DNA of 64,000 nt from Phascolomyces articulosus (taxonomy: Eukaryota; Mucoromycota; Mucoromycetes; Mucorales; Lichtheimiaceae). Within the stretch, counting starts at the first letter, position 1. Every line of letters begins with the position of its first letter. The position numbers and the translations under genes are program-made. Below the pieces are notes generated by a model that saw nothing but the letters and a program-made list of their open reading frames with translations, had not been told where the DNA came from and ran no database searches. The DNA lies in NCBI GenBank assembly GCA_025677815.1, contig JAIXMP010000024.1:124001-188000 (forward strand), in the 5' to 3' direction. Positions 23,149 through 35,063 of this stretch are shown piece after piece.

Positions 23149-24991
23149 TCAATCATGATTATTCTTAGTATTGACTGGTAAAGAGAAATGATGGTCATTA
23201 TAAGACCGTTCAATCTCTTCCCATAAAGTGTTCACTTTTGCCAATGTCCAATTAAACTGTCTACATAGCTGTATTACTGCTCGCCATTGTGGTTGCGTTC
23301 CTCCATGAGATAAATAGAAGCTTCTCAGTTTTCGATAAAATGAATGCTTTGCTTCACTACCATCCTCCATCATATTTGACATTTCACTATCCACATGCGC
23401 TAATGCTTCAATATATCGTGGGTGTTCCTTGCTAATCTTGCTCTTGAGATGTGTATACTCTGCTTGTGCTTCATCGTGACGTTTACATGCTGTAAAGAAT
23501 TCAGCTTGACTGGTAATACGGTTTACAATAAATGGTTCATTATATTCATCATCACTTTCAGATGATGTATTATCAGGTACCATGGCTGTTGTTAATGGTT
23601 GATGATGATTCTGTGGTGGTGGTTGAGGTACAACGGCTGCTGCTGTTGATGATGACGATGACTTGCTTTTACTTGTCTTTTGTTTTTTCTTCTTCTTAGG
23701 TGGTGGCGGTGCTGGTGTGGCATTATTGGTATCTGTGGTTGCTGAAGGTGTAGCAGTGGAGGCGGGTCGTTTACGAGGAGGTGAAGGAGCGTCGACAGAA
23801 GTATTTGTTGGTGGTCGTTGTTGTGAAGGAGGTGGGAAAAGATGATGTGATTTTTTAGGTTGAAGATTACTTCGTTCAGGTGCATTGCGTGGTAAATTAA
23901 GTGCTTTGTATGCTTCTTGTGCGTTTTTTATCACAATATTTCTTTCTTTTTCATCATACCGCCAATCCCATATCCTGATTTCCGGATAAACATCGTGCCG
24001 TAACCGCCAATTTCCTTTTGATAGTGATGCCACCTGTAAAAAATAAATTATGATTTTTCTTGATGAGTAAGAATAATAATAATCATAATTCATTGTCCAA
24101 TTATTTTTTTCTACATCCCCAGTATGTTTTTTTTTGTTTGGTATATGTATAACTCATCTTCCTCCTCTCTAACGTTCTTCACTATTATTAATAAAGATAT
24201 AAATTACCTTTTTTAATACGGGTATCAAATCCTCATCGCGTGTACGAAGTGGTGCAGTTAAATGGATTAAAGGAAGGGGTTGAATTGCAAGTAGATGAAT
24301 CAAACGCTCTCGAAGCGTAGATGAGGTGGATGTAGATGAAGTAGTGGTCATTGTGGAATTTGTAGAAGAAGAATTAGGTACTGCTGCTGTTGTAGTAACA
24401 GTTGCATTTGATGTTAAGGCTGCTGGTGTAGAAGTATGGATCGGATTAGGTGTTGTTGCCGTTGGAGGTCTTGGTGATGAACGATGTGTTGAAGGCGATA
24501 CAACACGACGGATCGGTGTTGCCGCTTTACGAGGAGATGGTACATTTGGACCATCCAATAATTCTATTCGTCTTGCATTCTTTTCGCGTTCGGCTGCTTC
24601 CTTTCTACTTCGATACCGAGTTTTGTCCTCTTGTGAAAGGACTTGCTTCATCGTAGCTCGATGGGTGACATTGGCCACATGTTCAATATCGATTCCCGAA
24701 GTTCCCATATATAATTCATGGGCAATCGTTGGATCAGGCATCACATTGACTGAAAACGATTTACCACCAATCACCATGGCCTTTAATGTATTATAAATGA
24801 AATAGAAAACAGTGTTATAATACTGTTTTTTACTTTCATAACGACACATTTTGGAGAAAGGCAAAGAAAAAAAAAGAGTTTCACTTTAAACTTACACTAT
24901 CACTACCATTTAATTCAAATTGTATTTTTTCGGGTGCATTGTGTAAAAGTTCAAGTGCTTCTCTATTGAGACGGAAGCTTATTGCTTTCAT
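23149..24991 (-). CDS. ELL: RNA polymerase II elongation factor ELL
   Basis: ELL proteins suppress Pol II pausing, with EAF as partner. Three exons on the minus strand: 24896-24991, 24208-24780, 23149-24033; 517 aa in phase. N-terminal beta-rich ELL region (about 1-90: ISFRLNREALELL...IQFELNGSDS, MVIGGKSFSV), a Ser/Thr/Pro linker, then the helical block TLRERLIHLLAIQPLPLIHL (about 190-210), which matches the ELL LRERVxHLLALxPYxxPELL motif and continues across intron 2 into KKVASLSKGNWRLRHDVYPE. A Lys-rich basic stretch (PPPKKKKKQKTSKSKS) is a likely nuclear signal. The C-terminus (about 405-510) has the occludin/ELL-type helical hairpin (ACKRHDEAQAEYTHLKSKIS...). I chose ATG 24991 because it starts the conserved domain; an in-frame ATG at 25081 would add 30 residues. 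Confidence 0.8.
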
Positions 24992-25261
24992 TTGAACAAA
25001 GGGGAAGGAAGGGTTTAGGGGAAAAGAGTGTTGTAGACAAAGGAAAAGGCGGTGTAGCTTAAAAATGGAAAGATGTGGCAACCTTGGGGGGATTACTTAA
25101 ACCAATCAAAAGAGTCTGTCCTGCCATTTTTTGTCGCCGATCTGGGGATCTATATTGTTGAAAGGATCAGAATAATGGATAAAAAGGTTTTCTTTTCAAT
25201 CTTTCAATTGATATATACGTTGGATGGTTGATTATAAGGTAATTGTTATACATAAATTATT

Positions 25262-25295
<34 letters not shown>

Positions 25296-25361
25296 ACTTA
25301 AAAAGATCACTATTCTAAATAAAAAAGAGGTTTCTACAATATTCGTCATATATAATTATAT
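24992..25361. other. ELL promoter / FAS1 gene 3' region
   Basis: 370 bp with an ATT trinucleotide microsatellite at 25263-25295. The GC-richer part next to ELL is its likely core promoter. No further gene. Confidence 0.5.
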
Positions 25362-27653
25362 TTATTGTGGTTGATCCGCTCCAAGAACTACGATAAATTA
25401 AGAAAATATTTAATTAATATTATAATAAGTATAGTTTCGTCATTTTTAATTATTCATCGTAAAAAAAAAAAAAAAAAAAACTTTTATATATACCTTGATC
25501 AATAACATGGAGAACACCATTAGACATCAAAATATTCGACATGATCACTTGAGCACCATCGACTAAAATATAATTAAAAATGGTTAATTTTTCATGAGAT
25601 GAAAACCCCTTTTGAAACTGATCCATCCATTATTTTTTCTTACCAGTGAATGTTGTATTGTCAACTTTTTGTAATGTAAGTTGTTGATTATCAGCTGCTT
25701 GTACAGTAAAGCTTGATTGTTGACCAGGTTGTTGTTGACCAGGTTGCTGTTGACCAGGTTGCTGTTGACCAGGTTGCTGTTGACCAGGTTGTTGTTGACC
25801 AGGCTGTTGACCAGGTTGTTGACCAGGCTGTTGACCAGGTTGTTGCTGTTGATTTACTGGAGGGGATGGAATTGGTGTTGAATAGGCGAGTGTTGTCAAT
25901 GGATAATAGGGACTTGAATGTGCCGTTGCGGGAGATGGTTGTGGCTGTGGTTGTGGTTGCTGTTGTTGTTGTCCACTACCAGTTGAGTTTGTAACATTGG
26001 TAGAATAAATGACATCATTTCGAACAACGTGATGAGCAACTAATCGACGAATGGTATTTTCATCCAAAGAACTTGTATCATATGCTTGGAAAGCTTCATC
26101 ACTGGGTGCAAAGACTGTAACCTATATAGTATATATTTTCACATCAATCAGGTATTAATATAAATCTTTTCCCATTTTCTCATCCAGCGAATACATACAA
26201 CAAAAAACATACGTTTGAAAGATTATCAATGTTAATAATGTTAAGGAATTGAGAGAATGTACTAAGATTAGTTACATTTTCTGCAACTTGAGTAGTGGCA
26301 CGAGGGGGCACCAAAACTGTATATCATACAAAAATGGTTAATCAGGATAATAATATATATATATAATGGTGTAATATGTGTGAAAATTTATAAAATACCT
26401 TTGTCGATGACATGGATGACGCCATTGGATGCAACAATATCGTAAAGCGTCACATTAGCAAAATCAACACCATTACCTACAGTATAGTTGGATGTTTGGT
26501 TTGCGTTAAGGTCCGACAATGTGCTTTGACCTTGTGCGTTCACCTTGCCACTTAGGCCAAAGTCATGTATTAATTGACTAAACCACCAAGCGCCACCAGG
26601 TCGATCTTGTCCTTGGTCATTATCAGTTTGTTGCTGTGGTTGACCTGGTTGTTGATCACCTGGTTGTTGATCACCTGGCTGTTGTTGACCTGGCTGTTGT
26701 TGACCTGGCTGTTGTTGACCTGGTTGTTGTTGACCTGGTTGTTGCTGATCAGGTTGCTGATCTTGGGGTTGTTCACCATTATCTGTAGGCTGTGTAGGAG
26801 GAGCAATAATAGTTTGGCTTGGTGTGGTATCGCCGTCTTGTTGACCATCAGTGCTGTTATTGACTTCAAAAGCAGCTGTTTGATTATGGACAACAAGTAA
26901 AGACAAACCCTTGCCAATTCGGGTAACCGTTTGATTATTCAATAACGTTGTAAGGACCCCTGTTTGGTTATCTGCCAAATCCTTGAGCATATAAGTACCA
27001 TTGAGAATATGGTAGCTAATCACATCCACAACTGAAAAGTTCGCTAATGGACCTTGAGTAAATGGGTTTTCTGTATCATTCACAGGTTGTGTGGTTGGTG
27101 TACTAGGTAAGGGCTGTGCGCCGTTACTTGTAGTGGGGTTAAGTGTCGTAGGAGTAGTGATGGTTGGAGAAGTAGCGATGGGAGATGTAGTAGCAGGTTG
27201 CTGTTGTTGTTGAAGAATACGTGCATTTTTAGGGACTGGAATCCATCCACCATGGTTATTCATGATACCGGGACCACCAGGTTGATAATCACCGCCGGGT
27301 GGAAGATCTGATTGTTTTTTGAAATTAGCCAATTGCTCTTGTGAATCTGGAATACCATCATGATCTTGATCTTGATCTTGTTGTTGGTCTTGGCCTTGTT
27401 GTTGGCCTTGGCCTTGCTGCATCAATTCATCCCATACTCTATCGGAAGGTACAAAGATTGTAAGATTGCCTGAACTATTCAATAATTCTAAAATGGGAGC
27501 ATAATCTGATGATGATTGCAATAAATTCATAAACTTGGATGCGGGGGATAATTGTGTTGTATTTAAGATTTGAAGAATATTGGAACCCGTTAATTGAGCT
27601 GTCGCACCACCACCCAATGCGGCGATGGTCAATAATACTTTGCTTATCAACAT
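25362..27653 (-). CDS. Secreted double fasciclin (FAS1) protein with Gln/Pro/Gly repeat inserts
   Basis: FAS1 domains mediate cell adhesion and wall interactions. Minus-strand exons 26399-27653, 26213-26316, 25644-26121, 25494-25562, 25362-25387; 643 aa, in phase. Signal peptide MLISKVLLTIAALGGGATAQ. Domain 1: NLTIFVPSDRVWDEL ... VVDVISYHILNGTY ... LYDIVASNGVIHVIDKVLVP. Domain 2: VTVFAPSDEAFQAY ... RRLVAHHVV ... NILMSNGVLHVIDQVL. Both domains are split by low-complexity inserts. Domain 1 has a Q/D-rich stretch (with DQDHDGIPD, like a thrombospondin type-3 calcium motif) and a QQPGQ tandem array (26638-26758). Domain 2 has another QQPGQ array (25726-25846). Many N-x-T/S sites. The C-terminus (ADQPQ) gives no GPI signal, so it is probably soluble or wall-associated. 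The last exon is 26 nt. No neighbour shares this role. Confidence 0.85.
25726..25846. repeat. 15-bp coding minisatellite (QQPGQ array, FAS1 domain 2)
   Basis: About nine tandem units of the type GACCAGGTTGCTGTT (minus strand encodes GQQQP/GQQP). Units alternate between 12 and 15 bp, which keeps frame. It lies inside the second FAS1 domain. Confidence 0.85.
26638..26758. repeat. 15-bp coding minisatellite (QQPGQ array, FAS1 domain 1)
   Basis: Tandem GACCTGGCTGTTGTT-type units encoding QQPGQ/QQPGD on the minus strand, inside the first FAS1 domain. The unit is the same as in the 25726-25846 array, with different synonymous positions (ACCT versus ACCA). Confidence 0.85.
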
Positions 27654-29085
27654 TTAGTAAAGGATATTCTTAGTAAAAGAAAATAAGTGAAGAGAAAAGA
27701 AAGAAGTTATATTTTTTTCTCGTATGTGCTGCTGGATCGTTTGTTTAGATTCAATGTCATTTAATCAACATCGGTCTCGGTTGATGTAAAAAAATAGACA
27801 CTAGAAAGCTTTTATTCCCCAGGATTTGAATTCAGTAACATTGTCATTGTATGGTTTCCCTTTCACATATACCCCTCCCTCCTTTCTTCATGATGTTAAG
27901 TGACACATAATAACATACCCCTCCTCCCCTGAAATTTCTTTTCACATGAACAAATTATGCTAGTTTTATAATTACGAACGTGGGTCTATCCACCAACCAA
28001 CAACCAAAATACCTTCTTTGATCTATATCGATTGGATAAGTGTTATCATCATCTTATTTCTCTTTTTAAAATCAAAGACCGCTACATGGATAATGTACGT
28101 AGACATAATTAACTTGTGTTTTTAATATAATTTATTAAAAAAAAAGGCATGTAATTGTCTGATGTTATTGTCCCTTGCTAACTCAATTTACAAGCAATGT
28201 AAAATAATACCCTGGTTTTTAATTATATTACGATATAGTGAACATAAGCTGTGATTTGAAAATATTCCAAAATTTAACGTTGGATTAATGAATAATGAAC
28301 TATACGTAAAGCTTAAAATTAAGTATTCAGAAAGTGTATTAATGATGATTACCTTTACTATATTACATCCACATTTATAAAATAGAACATACATAATTGT
28401 CACAAAAGCATTTCCCCATAAATGAATAGCATGTGGATGAATCAAAACTTTAAGCATTGCTCAAAGCATACGCTACTACACACTTTTTTTTTTGCAACTT
28501 GTTGCAAAATGCATAAGTTATGTCCTATTATATCGATAAGATATTTCATAAAATGGGACGACAGGATAGTATTCTATGGTAGGATAGCTGGTAGTAACAT
28601 GAGGCGATCGATTGGGAGGATCAGAGGGAGGAAGTGCGTTTTTTTTATCAATGATTGGTGACAATCCCAGGTGTTCATTAGATGGAACTATAATATATAT
28701 CTATCCATCCAATTGCTATGCAATCCGTCAAAAAAGCAAATGAATTCTTTTCAGTCTTTATATTTGGTTTCGTAGTATTATAACATTACGTAATATTAAA
28801 GTCATCATCCATGCTTATTGATTTGTTTATAATGATCATAAATGACTAATTAGAAAACCATTCAAACTTGTTTGTCGTATATATCAAGGAAAGTAATCCC
28901 CAAGGTGATAATATATAATTACCTTGCTTCCAAGGTGTGGGTTGATGCTGACAGCGAAAATAAAAAGGAACTGTGTAACATTCGTATCCCAAAGGCATTA
29001 CATTATTCCAACTTGCCAAAAAAAAAGGAGTTAAGAAAAATAGGTATCCTATTCTTTTCTTTTTTTTTAATATAACAAATAAATA
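27654..29085. promoter_or_regulatory. Divergent intergenic region
   Basis: 1.4 kb between two outward-facing genes, so it should hold both promoters. AT-rich; C/T-rich pyrimidine blocks at about 27840-27935 (CCCCTCCCTCC, CCCCTCCTCCCC) are the most distinctive sequence. No coding potential accepted. Confidence 0.4.
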
Positions 29086-30183
29086 ATGTCAGTGAGTTCA
29101 TCTCTATACCACGCTCAATCCATGTCACAAACAACACCATCACAACCATTACAACAAGCAATCAGTAATAGCAATCAACAACCACAACAACAACCTAGTT
29201 TACATGAATATCTTTCTGAATTAGTATCTAAACGAGTTGCGACCATCAAATACCTTCGTCGAGCTCATGAAGGAAATACACATTGGTTTAATACCATTTT
29301 ACTTACTAAAAATGATCTTTCATCCATCTACCCCAATATGAAAATGCAACGAAGGTAATTATTCGTCTTTTTTTTAAAAAACAAAAAGCTGAATTGTGTG
29401 ATTGTTCGTCCTAATGAAATATTCAATGATTTAGGTCTTGTAACTTTTATATGTTGGGTGTATCGTTAGGCACTATTTTGGATATCATGAACACATCCGA
29501 TTATGTCAAAGCACTTGGTCAATTATTAAATGAATATGAATACCATATCAACGATCATTCAAAGCAAAAAATGGTAACAAAAAAAAAGATAGTTTATTAT
29601 TTCAGATCCCATTTTTTTTTCTCATGACAACTTAACATCGTTTTATACTATTAGAAAAATATATTTCGAAAAGCTCGAGGAAAGGATGATGTCGCTTATA
29701 CTGATGGTGGAGAATATGGCCATTTAATGCTACCTCATGTGGTAAGTTTTGTATCTCTGAATTCCCCAAAGAAAGTATATAATAGAGAAAGGCTAAAGAT
29801 CCATTTTTTTTTATTTTAGCCATTTGATTTGGATTACTTTGAAACATTTTATACATTGACAGATATTTTAGTGGAAGCATATCAAAAGTTATTGATTGGA
29901 TCTGAAGGATGTAATCAAGCTTACTTTGAGCTGGTACTCAAGTGTGATAGTAAATTAAAGGTATATAAGCGATTCCATGTTGAGGGGGAGCAAATGTAGA
30001 ACATGATTGAATGAAAAGAAAAACTTACGTATATCATTTATTATATAGAAAATATTTACACTTGTTACAAAGGAATTAGATTCGGTGGCTCGAAATGCTA
30101 TTAAAGAAGAACTCAAATTGATTGACCCACTTTCAAATTCGAATAGAATTCCTATTGATTTTGAAGGTGCCGATGTGGTATAA
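29086..30183 (+). CDS. Conserved fungal protein of unknown function (256 aa)
   Basis: I do not recognise a named family. Exons 29086-29354, 29435-29573, 29655-29741, 29820-29960, 30049-30183; every junction keeps phase. A Gln/Ser-rich head (residues 1-42) is followed by an ordered, helix-rich body: LHEYLSELVSKRVATIKYLR, then HWFNTILLTKNDL, then CNFYMLGVSLGTILDI, a YVKALGQLLNEYEYH segment, and DLDYFETFYTLTDILVEAYQ. No signal peptide, membrane span or catalytic signature is visible. Regular intron structure and a balanced residue composition argue that it is a real, conserved gene. It lies 396 bp upstream of, and in the same orientation as, the TFIIS-domain gene; there is no evidence that the two are linked in function. 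Confidence 0.75.
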
Positions 30184-30579
30184 CAAAATGAAGCTGGTCT
30201 CTTGGATTAATCCATTCTTCTCTATACCATCCTTCTCTTCTTTTTTTTTTGTCAGACAATCCCTCATATATCACGAAATGAATCCAACCCCAATCCGCCT
30301 ATCCTCCACAAACATCTAAAAGCCCTCTGTTCTCATTCTATTCTTTTAGTTTATATATTATATAGTTACTTATTTTTCTTTGTTCTTTGTTTCTTATTAG
30401 TCGCATTATTATTAACTATTATTATTACAAGTATAAAACATGTTTTATTGTTATTAGTGTCTTAAATTATATATCAGTTGTTGGGAACATTTATTATTAT
30501 TTGAGAATTCTTTTCTTCCAGATTCTCAAATTGGTTTCACAAACGTGTAAGTTTAGTGTTGTTGTTCAAGTTCTTGTTT
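30184..30579. other. Short intergenic region before the TFIIS-domain gene
   Basis: 396 bp with a T/C-rich block (30215-30250) and ATT repeats (30402-30425). It holds the 3' UTR of the upstream gene and the promoter of the next one. No coding sequence accepted. Confidence 0.4.
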
Positions 30580-31531
30580 ATGAAAGAAAAACAAACAAAC
30601 AAATCTTACACAGAACAACAACAGACGGGTAATTTTTACTTCTTTATCCGGTCTCAGCTTTTTCATCCACTCTCTCTTTGGTTTTTTCATATATATATAT
30701 ATAAATAAATATATAAATGAAAATAGAAACCGAAAACCGCATTATAGATAAAACTCTTTCTTAATGTGAAAAAAAAAAGATTCCTCTTTTACTCTTTTTT
30801 TTACAAATTATTTTTTGAACCCGTTTTCGTTTCTAATCAATATATAAAATAAAAAAAATGGAACCAATACGACAAAAAAGTAATGATAAAATATATTAAA
30901 GGAAAAGAGAATGTTCTGTTTCTTATATTTACGTATTATAAAATAAATCAATCCATTATGTTTGATTAGGCCAAGATTTATTGCATAAAGCACTAGCCGA
31001 AAATAATAAAAATTCGACGAGTAAAGTAGAAGAAGGTGAGTATTTTTTTTTTGGAAATGGTTGTTTGTGTTTTATACACATATATTATCTATTTATTATT
31101 ATTATTAATTAATAATACAACGCACAGACGATCTGCAGCCATTAGCAGAATCTATCGAAACTGCCATCTATGAACTGCATGATGCTCAAGTCAATAATAG
31201 TTATAAAGAATCTATACGGTCACATATATTAAATCTGAAAGACCAACAAAACCCTTTAAGTCAACGTGTGTTGAATGGTGAAGTGGACCCTATGGAATTT
31301 GCAAGCATGGTACTTTCTCAATATATTCTCACTTAAGATAATCCTTTTTTTTAACCATCTATGTATTTTTTTATATGATATACATATTAGGATTCAGCGG
31401 AAATGGCTACAGCAGATCGACGTAAAAGTAATGAACAATTAAGAAGAAATTCATTGCAAGCTTCTATGGGATATACAACGGATAATCGGCCGAGACATCG
31501 AGATCTTGAACAAGGAAATGATTTTCGGTGA
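30580..31531 (+). CDS. Stand-alone TFIIS central-domain protein (145 aa)
   Basis: Exons 30580-30628, 30970-31035, 31128-31309, 31391-31531; 145 aa with all phases correct. Residues about 42-125 match the three-helix central domain of transcription elongation factor TFIIS, which docks on RNA polymerase II: LAESIETAIYELHDAQ, YKESIRSHILNLKDQQNPLS, RVLNGEVDPMEFASM, then SAEMATADRRKSNEQLRRNS. True TFIIS adds an N-terminal LW domain and a C-terminal zinc ribbon with an Asp-Glu pair for transcript cleavage. Neither is here, and the 212 bp to the convergent gene leave no room for a ribbon. So it cannot stimulate cleavage in the usual way; it may compete for or decorate Pol II, as Bye1/PHF3-type TFIIS-like domains do. 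The start at 30580 is the ATG that joins exon 2 in frame; an upstream exon cannot be excluded. Confidence 0.65.
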
Positions 31532-31564
31532 TAGATTGCTAATATTATTGTCAATTATCACATA

Positions 31565-31565
31565 T

Positions 31566-31610
<45 letters not shown>

Positions 31611-31611
31611 C
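31565..31611. repeat. (CA)n(TA)n compound microsatellite
   Basis: About ten CA units followed by about twelve TA units in the 212-bp gap between two convergent genes. Likely within 3' UTR sequence. Confidence 0.9.
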
Positions 31612-31743
31612 AAAATAGATAATGAAGATATAAAAAAAAGTGTATATACATATATATTTTAATTAATATTCAAGAGGGGGTTTTTTTTTTGGTTCTTGTT
31701 AATAATAAAATTTTCATTTTTTTTGTGTTTATTTGTTTTCTTT

Positions 31744-34587
31744 TTATCGATAAAATGTGGTATTATTATCATGATTATTATTCACAGGTGTACTTCGTTT
31801 TTTCATATTATTAGACGATCCATCCTCCTCTACTTGGGAGGCAGATGAAGAACCTGCTGATCCTGTAGATGTGGAAGATGAACTTGAACTAGATCGACGA
31901 TGAAGCCGTAAATTACGTACTTGTAAATGAGATGTGGCAGTTGTGGAAGCAGCAGCTACTGCAGACGCCGTGGTTTGATAACATCGAGCAGCAAATATCT
32001 CCTCCATTACAGTAGATGGATTAGTGCTCGTAGCTGTTGTTGTTGGAGTGCTAGTGCCAGTAGTATGCGTCGTATTGGAAGATGATGTAGTAGGGGTGGT
32101 TGAATTGGAAGAGTGATGATGGTGAAGATGATGATGGTGATGATGATGGTTATGTGAATGATGAGAATGATGATGATGGTGATGTAAAGTATTTGTTGCT
32201 GCATTCGTTGTTGTGACACGAGACAGATGCAGGTGGGACAAATCGCTTCCAATGCCGCAATCGTTCGGAGCACCAACAAGAACATGATGATCATTGTTGT
32301 TAACAATATCACTCCCACTTGTATTGTTATTGATGCAGCAACAACAATTACCATTACTGCTGGAACGACTGGTATTACCGATACTATCGCTCCCGTGACT
32401 TATACTACTACCACTGCCATTGTTACTACTAATAGTCGTATTATTATCATTATTACTTGGTATAGATGAGCCGCTACTGGAAGCTGCTGCTGCAGTTGCA
32501 CAACGAATGTGATGGTGGTGGTACGAATGGTTGGGAGTTGCAGCACGTCTGTTATTGGAAGCACTGGTAGTAGGATTGGTACTGGATGAAAGAAGTGTTG
32601 ATGAGGAGGAGGATGGATTGACAGTAGAGGCAGAAGTGGATGGTGATGGACCCGGAGAAGCCGTGTTGGATATACAACCTACACTTGCAGAAGATGATAC
32701 AACGACATCTTCTGTTTTTTCCTCTTCCACTTCAGATCGTGATAACCGAAACCGTTTATTCATATCTGCAATATCATTACTTGATGTACGACGATGATGA
32801 TGTCGCCAAGACGTTGAGGATGTAGATGATGATGAAGAGGAGGCACTGGAAGAGGATGACGAAGAGGAAGAAGATGTGATTGTTGTGCTATTGTTTATTG
32901 TTGCTATTGATGTGGCAGGAGTAGAGAATGATGAAGATGACGATGATGAGGAGGAAGATGCAGGTGCTGTTGCTGCTGGTACATTTGTTCCTTCTGATAC
33001 TCGATTATTGGGCATTACTTGTGCAGAGGAATCCAAACAAGAATCATCACTGCATGTACTACTTGTACTACTGATTTTGTGGTTGTGATACAGGTCCATG
33101 CAACTATTACTTGATTCGCCATTCCCTTTTTCTTCCCCTTCCAACTGTCCATTTCTTTTTTCTCTCTCTTTGCCACTTTTACTGCTACTATCATTGTTAC
33201 TACTATGATCCGTAGTCACAATTCCATCCATTTTCATAGGTTCTTGCTGCTGTTGTTGGCTTGTGTCTGTTGATATGGAAGGAGATGACGAAGAAGATGA
33301 TGATGATGTGGCTGCATCGTTTTGTTTTTGTTGTTGCTGTTGCTGTAATTTACTATCCTGTCGAATCTTATTATTTCGTTTTCTTCGATTATAGAGTTTA
33401 GTGTCTAGCGTTTCACGTTCTCGATTAGCAGCTTCCTTTAACATGACACATTTTAACTTGTAATCAACATTGGCTCGACTTTGCAAATACATAAAGAATT
33501 CTGAAAGTTTAGAAAAATCCCAATCTTTTGTAAACGCACGTAAAAATCGTTCTCGTTGTTCGTTTTCTGCTGATATATATGGTGCTGTGGCTAGAATCGT
33601 AGTGATTAATGTAGCAGTATATTGTGTTGCCCAATTTTGTGTTAAATGTCGTAAAAGATAAGCTCGTTTGTAATCCCCTATTGTTATTATCATTATGTCA
33701 TGATGATGATGATAGATTAATATTAAAGCAAACTTTAAAACAAAACATGTGTATTTCTAATATTATTATTTTTTTTTTTTCTTAAAAAAAATACCATCAT
33801 CCGTATTCCAATCCACGGTCACATGGCGAACCAATATGCTGGTGCTTTCCCAACGCCAATCGGATACTAGCCATATAAGAGCATTAGCAATACGTTCCAA
33901 AGGATATTCATTGGCAATACGATGTAAATACATGGCTGTAACAAGAACATTATCTTCAGATTTTAACCATGTATAAAACGTTGCGTCATAAAGTTGGTCC
34001 ATGCGTTTGATATTACGATGTACGTCTCTCCAATCACCACATTCTTGTGTTGGTATACTTGGATAATCTGTACAATAAGAACTACTAGTACTACTACTGC
34101 AACCTAGAACAATAAATCAATATAATGTTTTATTAAAAATATTTTAATATAAATTACAATTATTATTTTAGGGCGATATATATATATATATAATAACAAT
34201 AATAATCATAATCATAATAATCAATATGAATATGAAAAAAAAACCCATAAACTTACTATTATTAGAATGCTTATTTGTACCTGCCCATTCAGCAACAGTT
34301 TTATGATGAGGCTTTGTTGTAGAGTCCGATGAAGATGAGGAAGAGGAAGAGAGTGAAGTAGAAGAATCCGTTGCTATTGGCCACCGGGTGGTTAAAGGAG
34401 AAGGAGAAGTAGTAGTGGTAGTACTGGTTGAATTGAAACCATGGGAATGGCTGGTCACTGGATGAGTGGCGTACATTGAATGTGTATCAAAATGGTAAGG
34501 AAGAATGGAATTATCGTCGTCGTTATCGTCGTTCATTGTATCGTTATTATTTGTATTCGTATTATTGTTATTATTTATAGTAGACAT
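31744..34587 (-). CDS. Ser/Thr/His/Asn-rich 857-aa protein with a conserved helical core, function unknown
   Basis: Minus-strand exons 34257-34587, 33795-34103, 31744-33677, in phase. The conserved-looking part is residues about 125-330: DWRDVHRNIKRMDQLYDATF, then ALIWLVSDWRWESTSILVRH, DYKRAYLLRHLTQNWATQYT, FLRAFTKDWDFSKLSEFFMY and CVMLKEAANRERE. It is Trp- and Arg-rich and looks alpha-helical. After a basic stretch (LYNRRKRNNKIRQ, possible nuclear signal) the remaining 500 residues are poly-Ser, poly-Gln, poly-Asn and a His-rich tract (HHHHHHSHHSHNHHHHHHH). Such tails are common in fungal transcription or RNA regulators. I considered Mediator subunit 12 because of a loose likeness to its W-AVT-RYG region but do not assert it. 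Start at ATG 34587; further upstream the frame has no ATG. Confidence 0.65.
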
Positions 34588-35063
34588 TAAGTTGTTATTG
34601 TTATTCTTTATTCCAATGGTGAATGTAGTTGTGAATGATATATTTCCAAAGTGGGGGTTTATCACTTGTTACTTTTTGGGGGGACAGCGAGAGAGAGAAG
34701 GGAGAAAAAAAGAAATATCGCAGAGGTTAAGACACGCACACACACAAGTACACCCACGCACCTGAGTAGGAGAGAAAAAAGAATGGATTAAATGAGGTGA
34801 CGAGTTAGATTGTGTGTGTGGAAAAAGATATGAAAAGAAAGTTCAACAAGAGGGGTTGGAACACAAAAAAAAAAAAAAAGAAAAAAAGAAAAGGGGAACA
34901 AAGAGAAAAAAAAAGGTGGGACCCAAAATATAATATTCGGATGCTCTATGTGCGTGCGTGCGTGTGTATGCGGATAATAATAACTAATAATATAATCAAT
35001 ATAATAAAATAGCAGTTTATAACTCAACAACAACGCCTTTAAAAAGAAGTATTTTATTGTTGT
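34588..35063. other. Intergenic, purine/pyrimidine-skewed
   Basis: Leader of the Ser/His-rich gene plus 3' region of the JMJD4-like gene. Strong A/G strand bias at 34860-34920 and CA/GT dinucleotide runs (34735-34760). No gene. Confidence 0.5.

Noticed and set aside
25726..26758. Direct repeats resembling a CRISPR array
   Set aside because: They are in-frame coding minisatellites (QQPGQ) with no unique spacers, inside a eukaryotic gene.
31744..34587. Assignment of the Ser/His-rich protein as Mediator subunit 12
   Set aside because: Only a loose likeness to one short block; the expected N-terminal Med12 motifs are missing.
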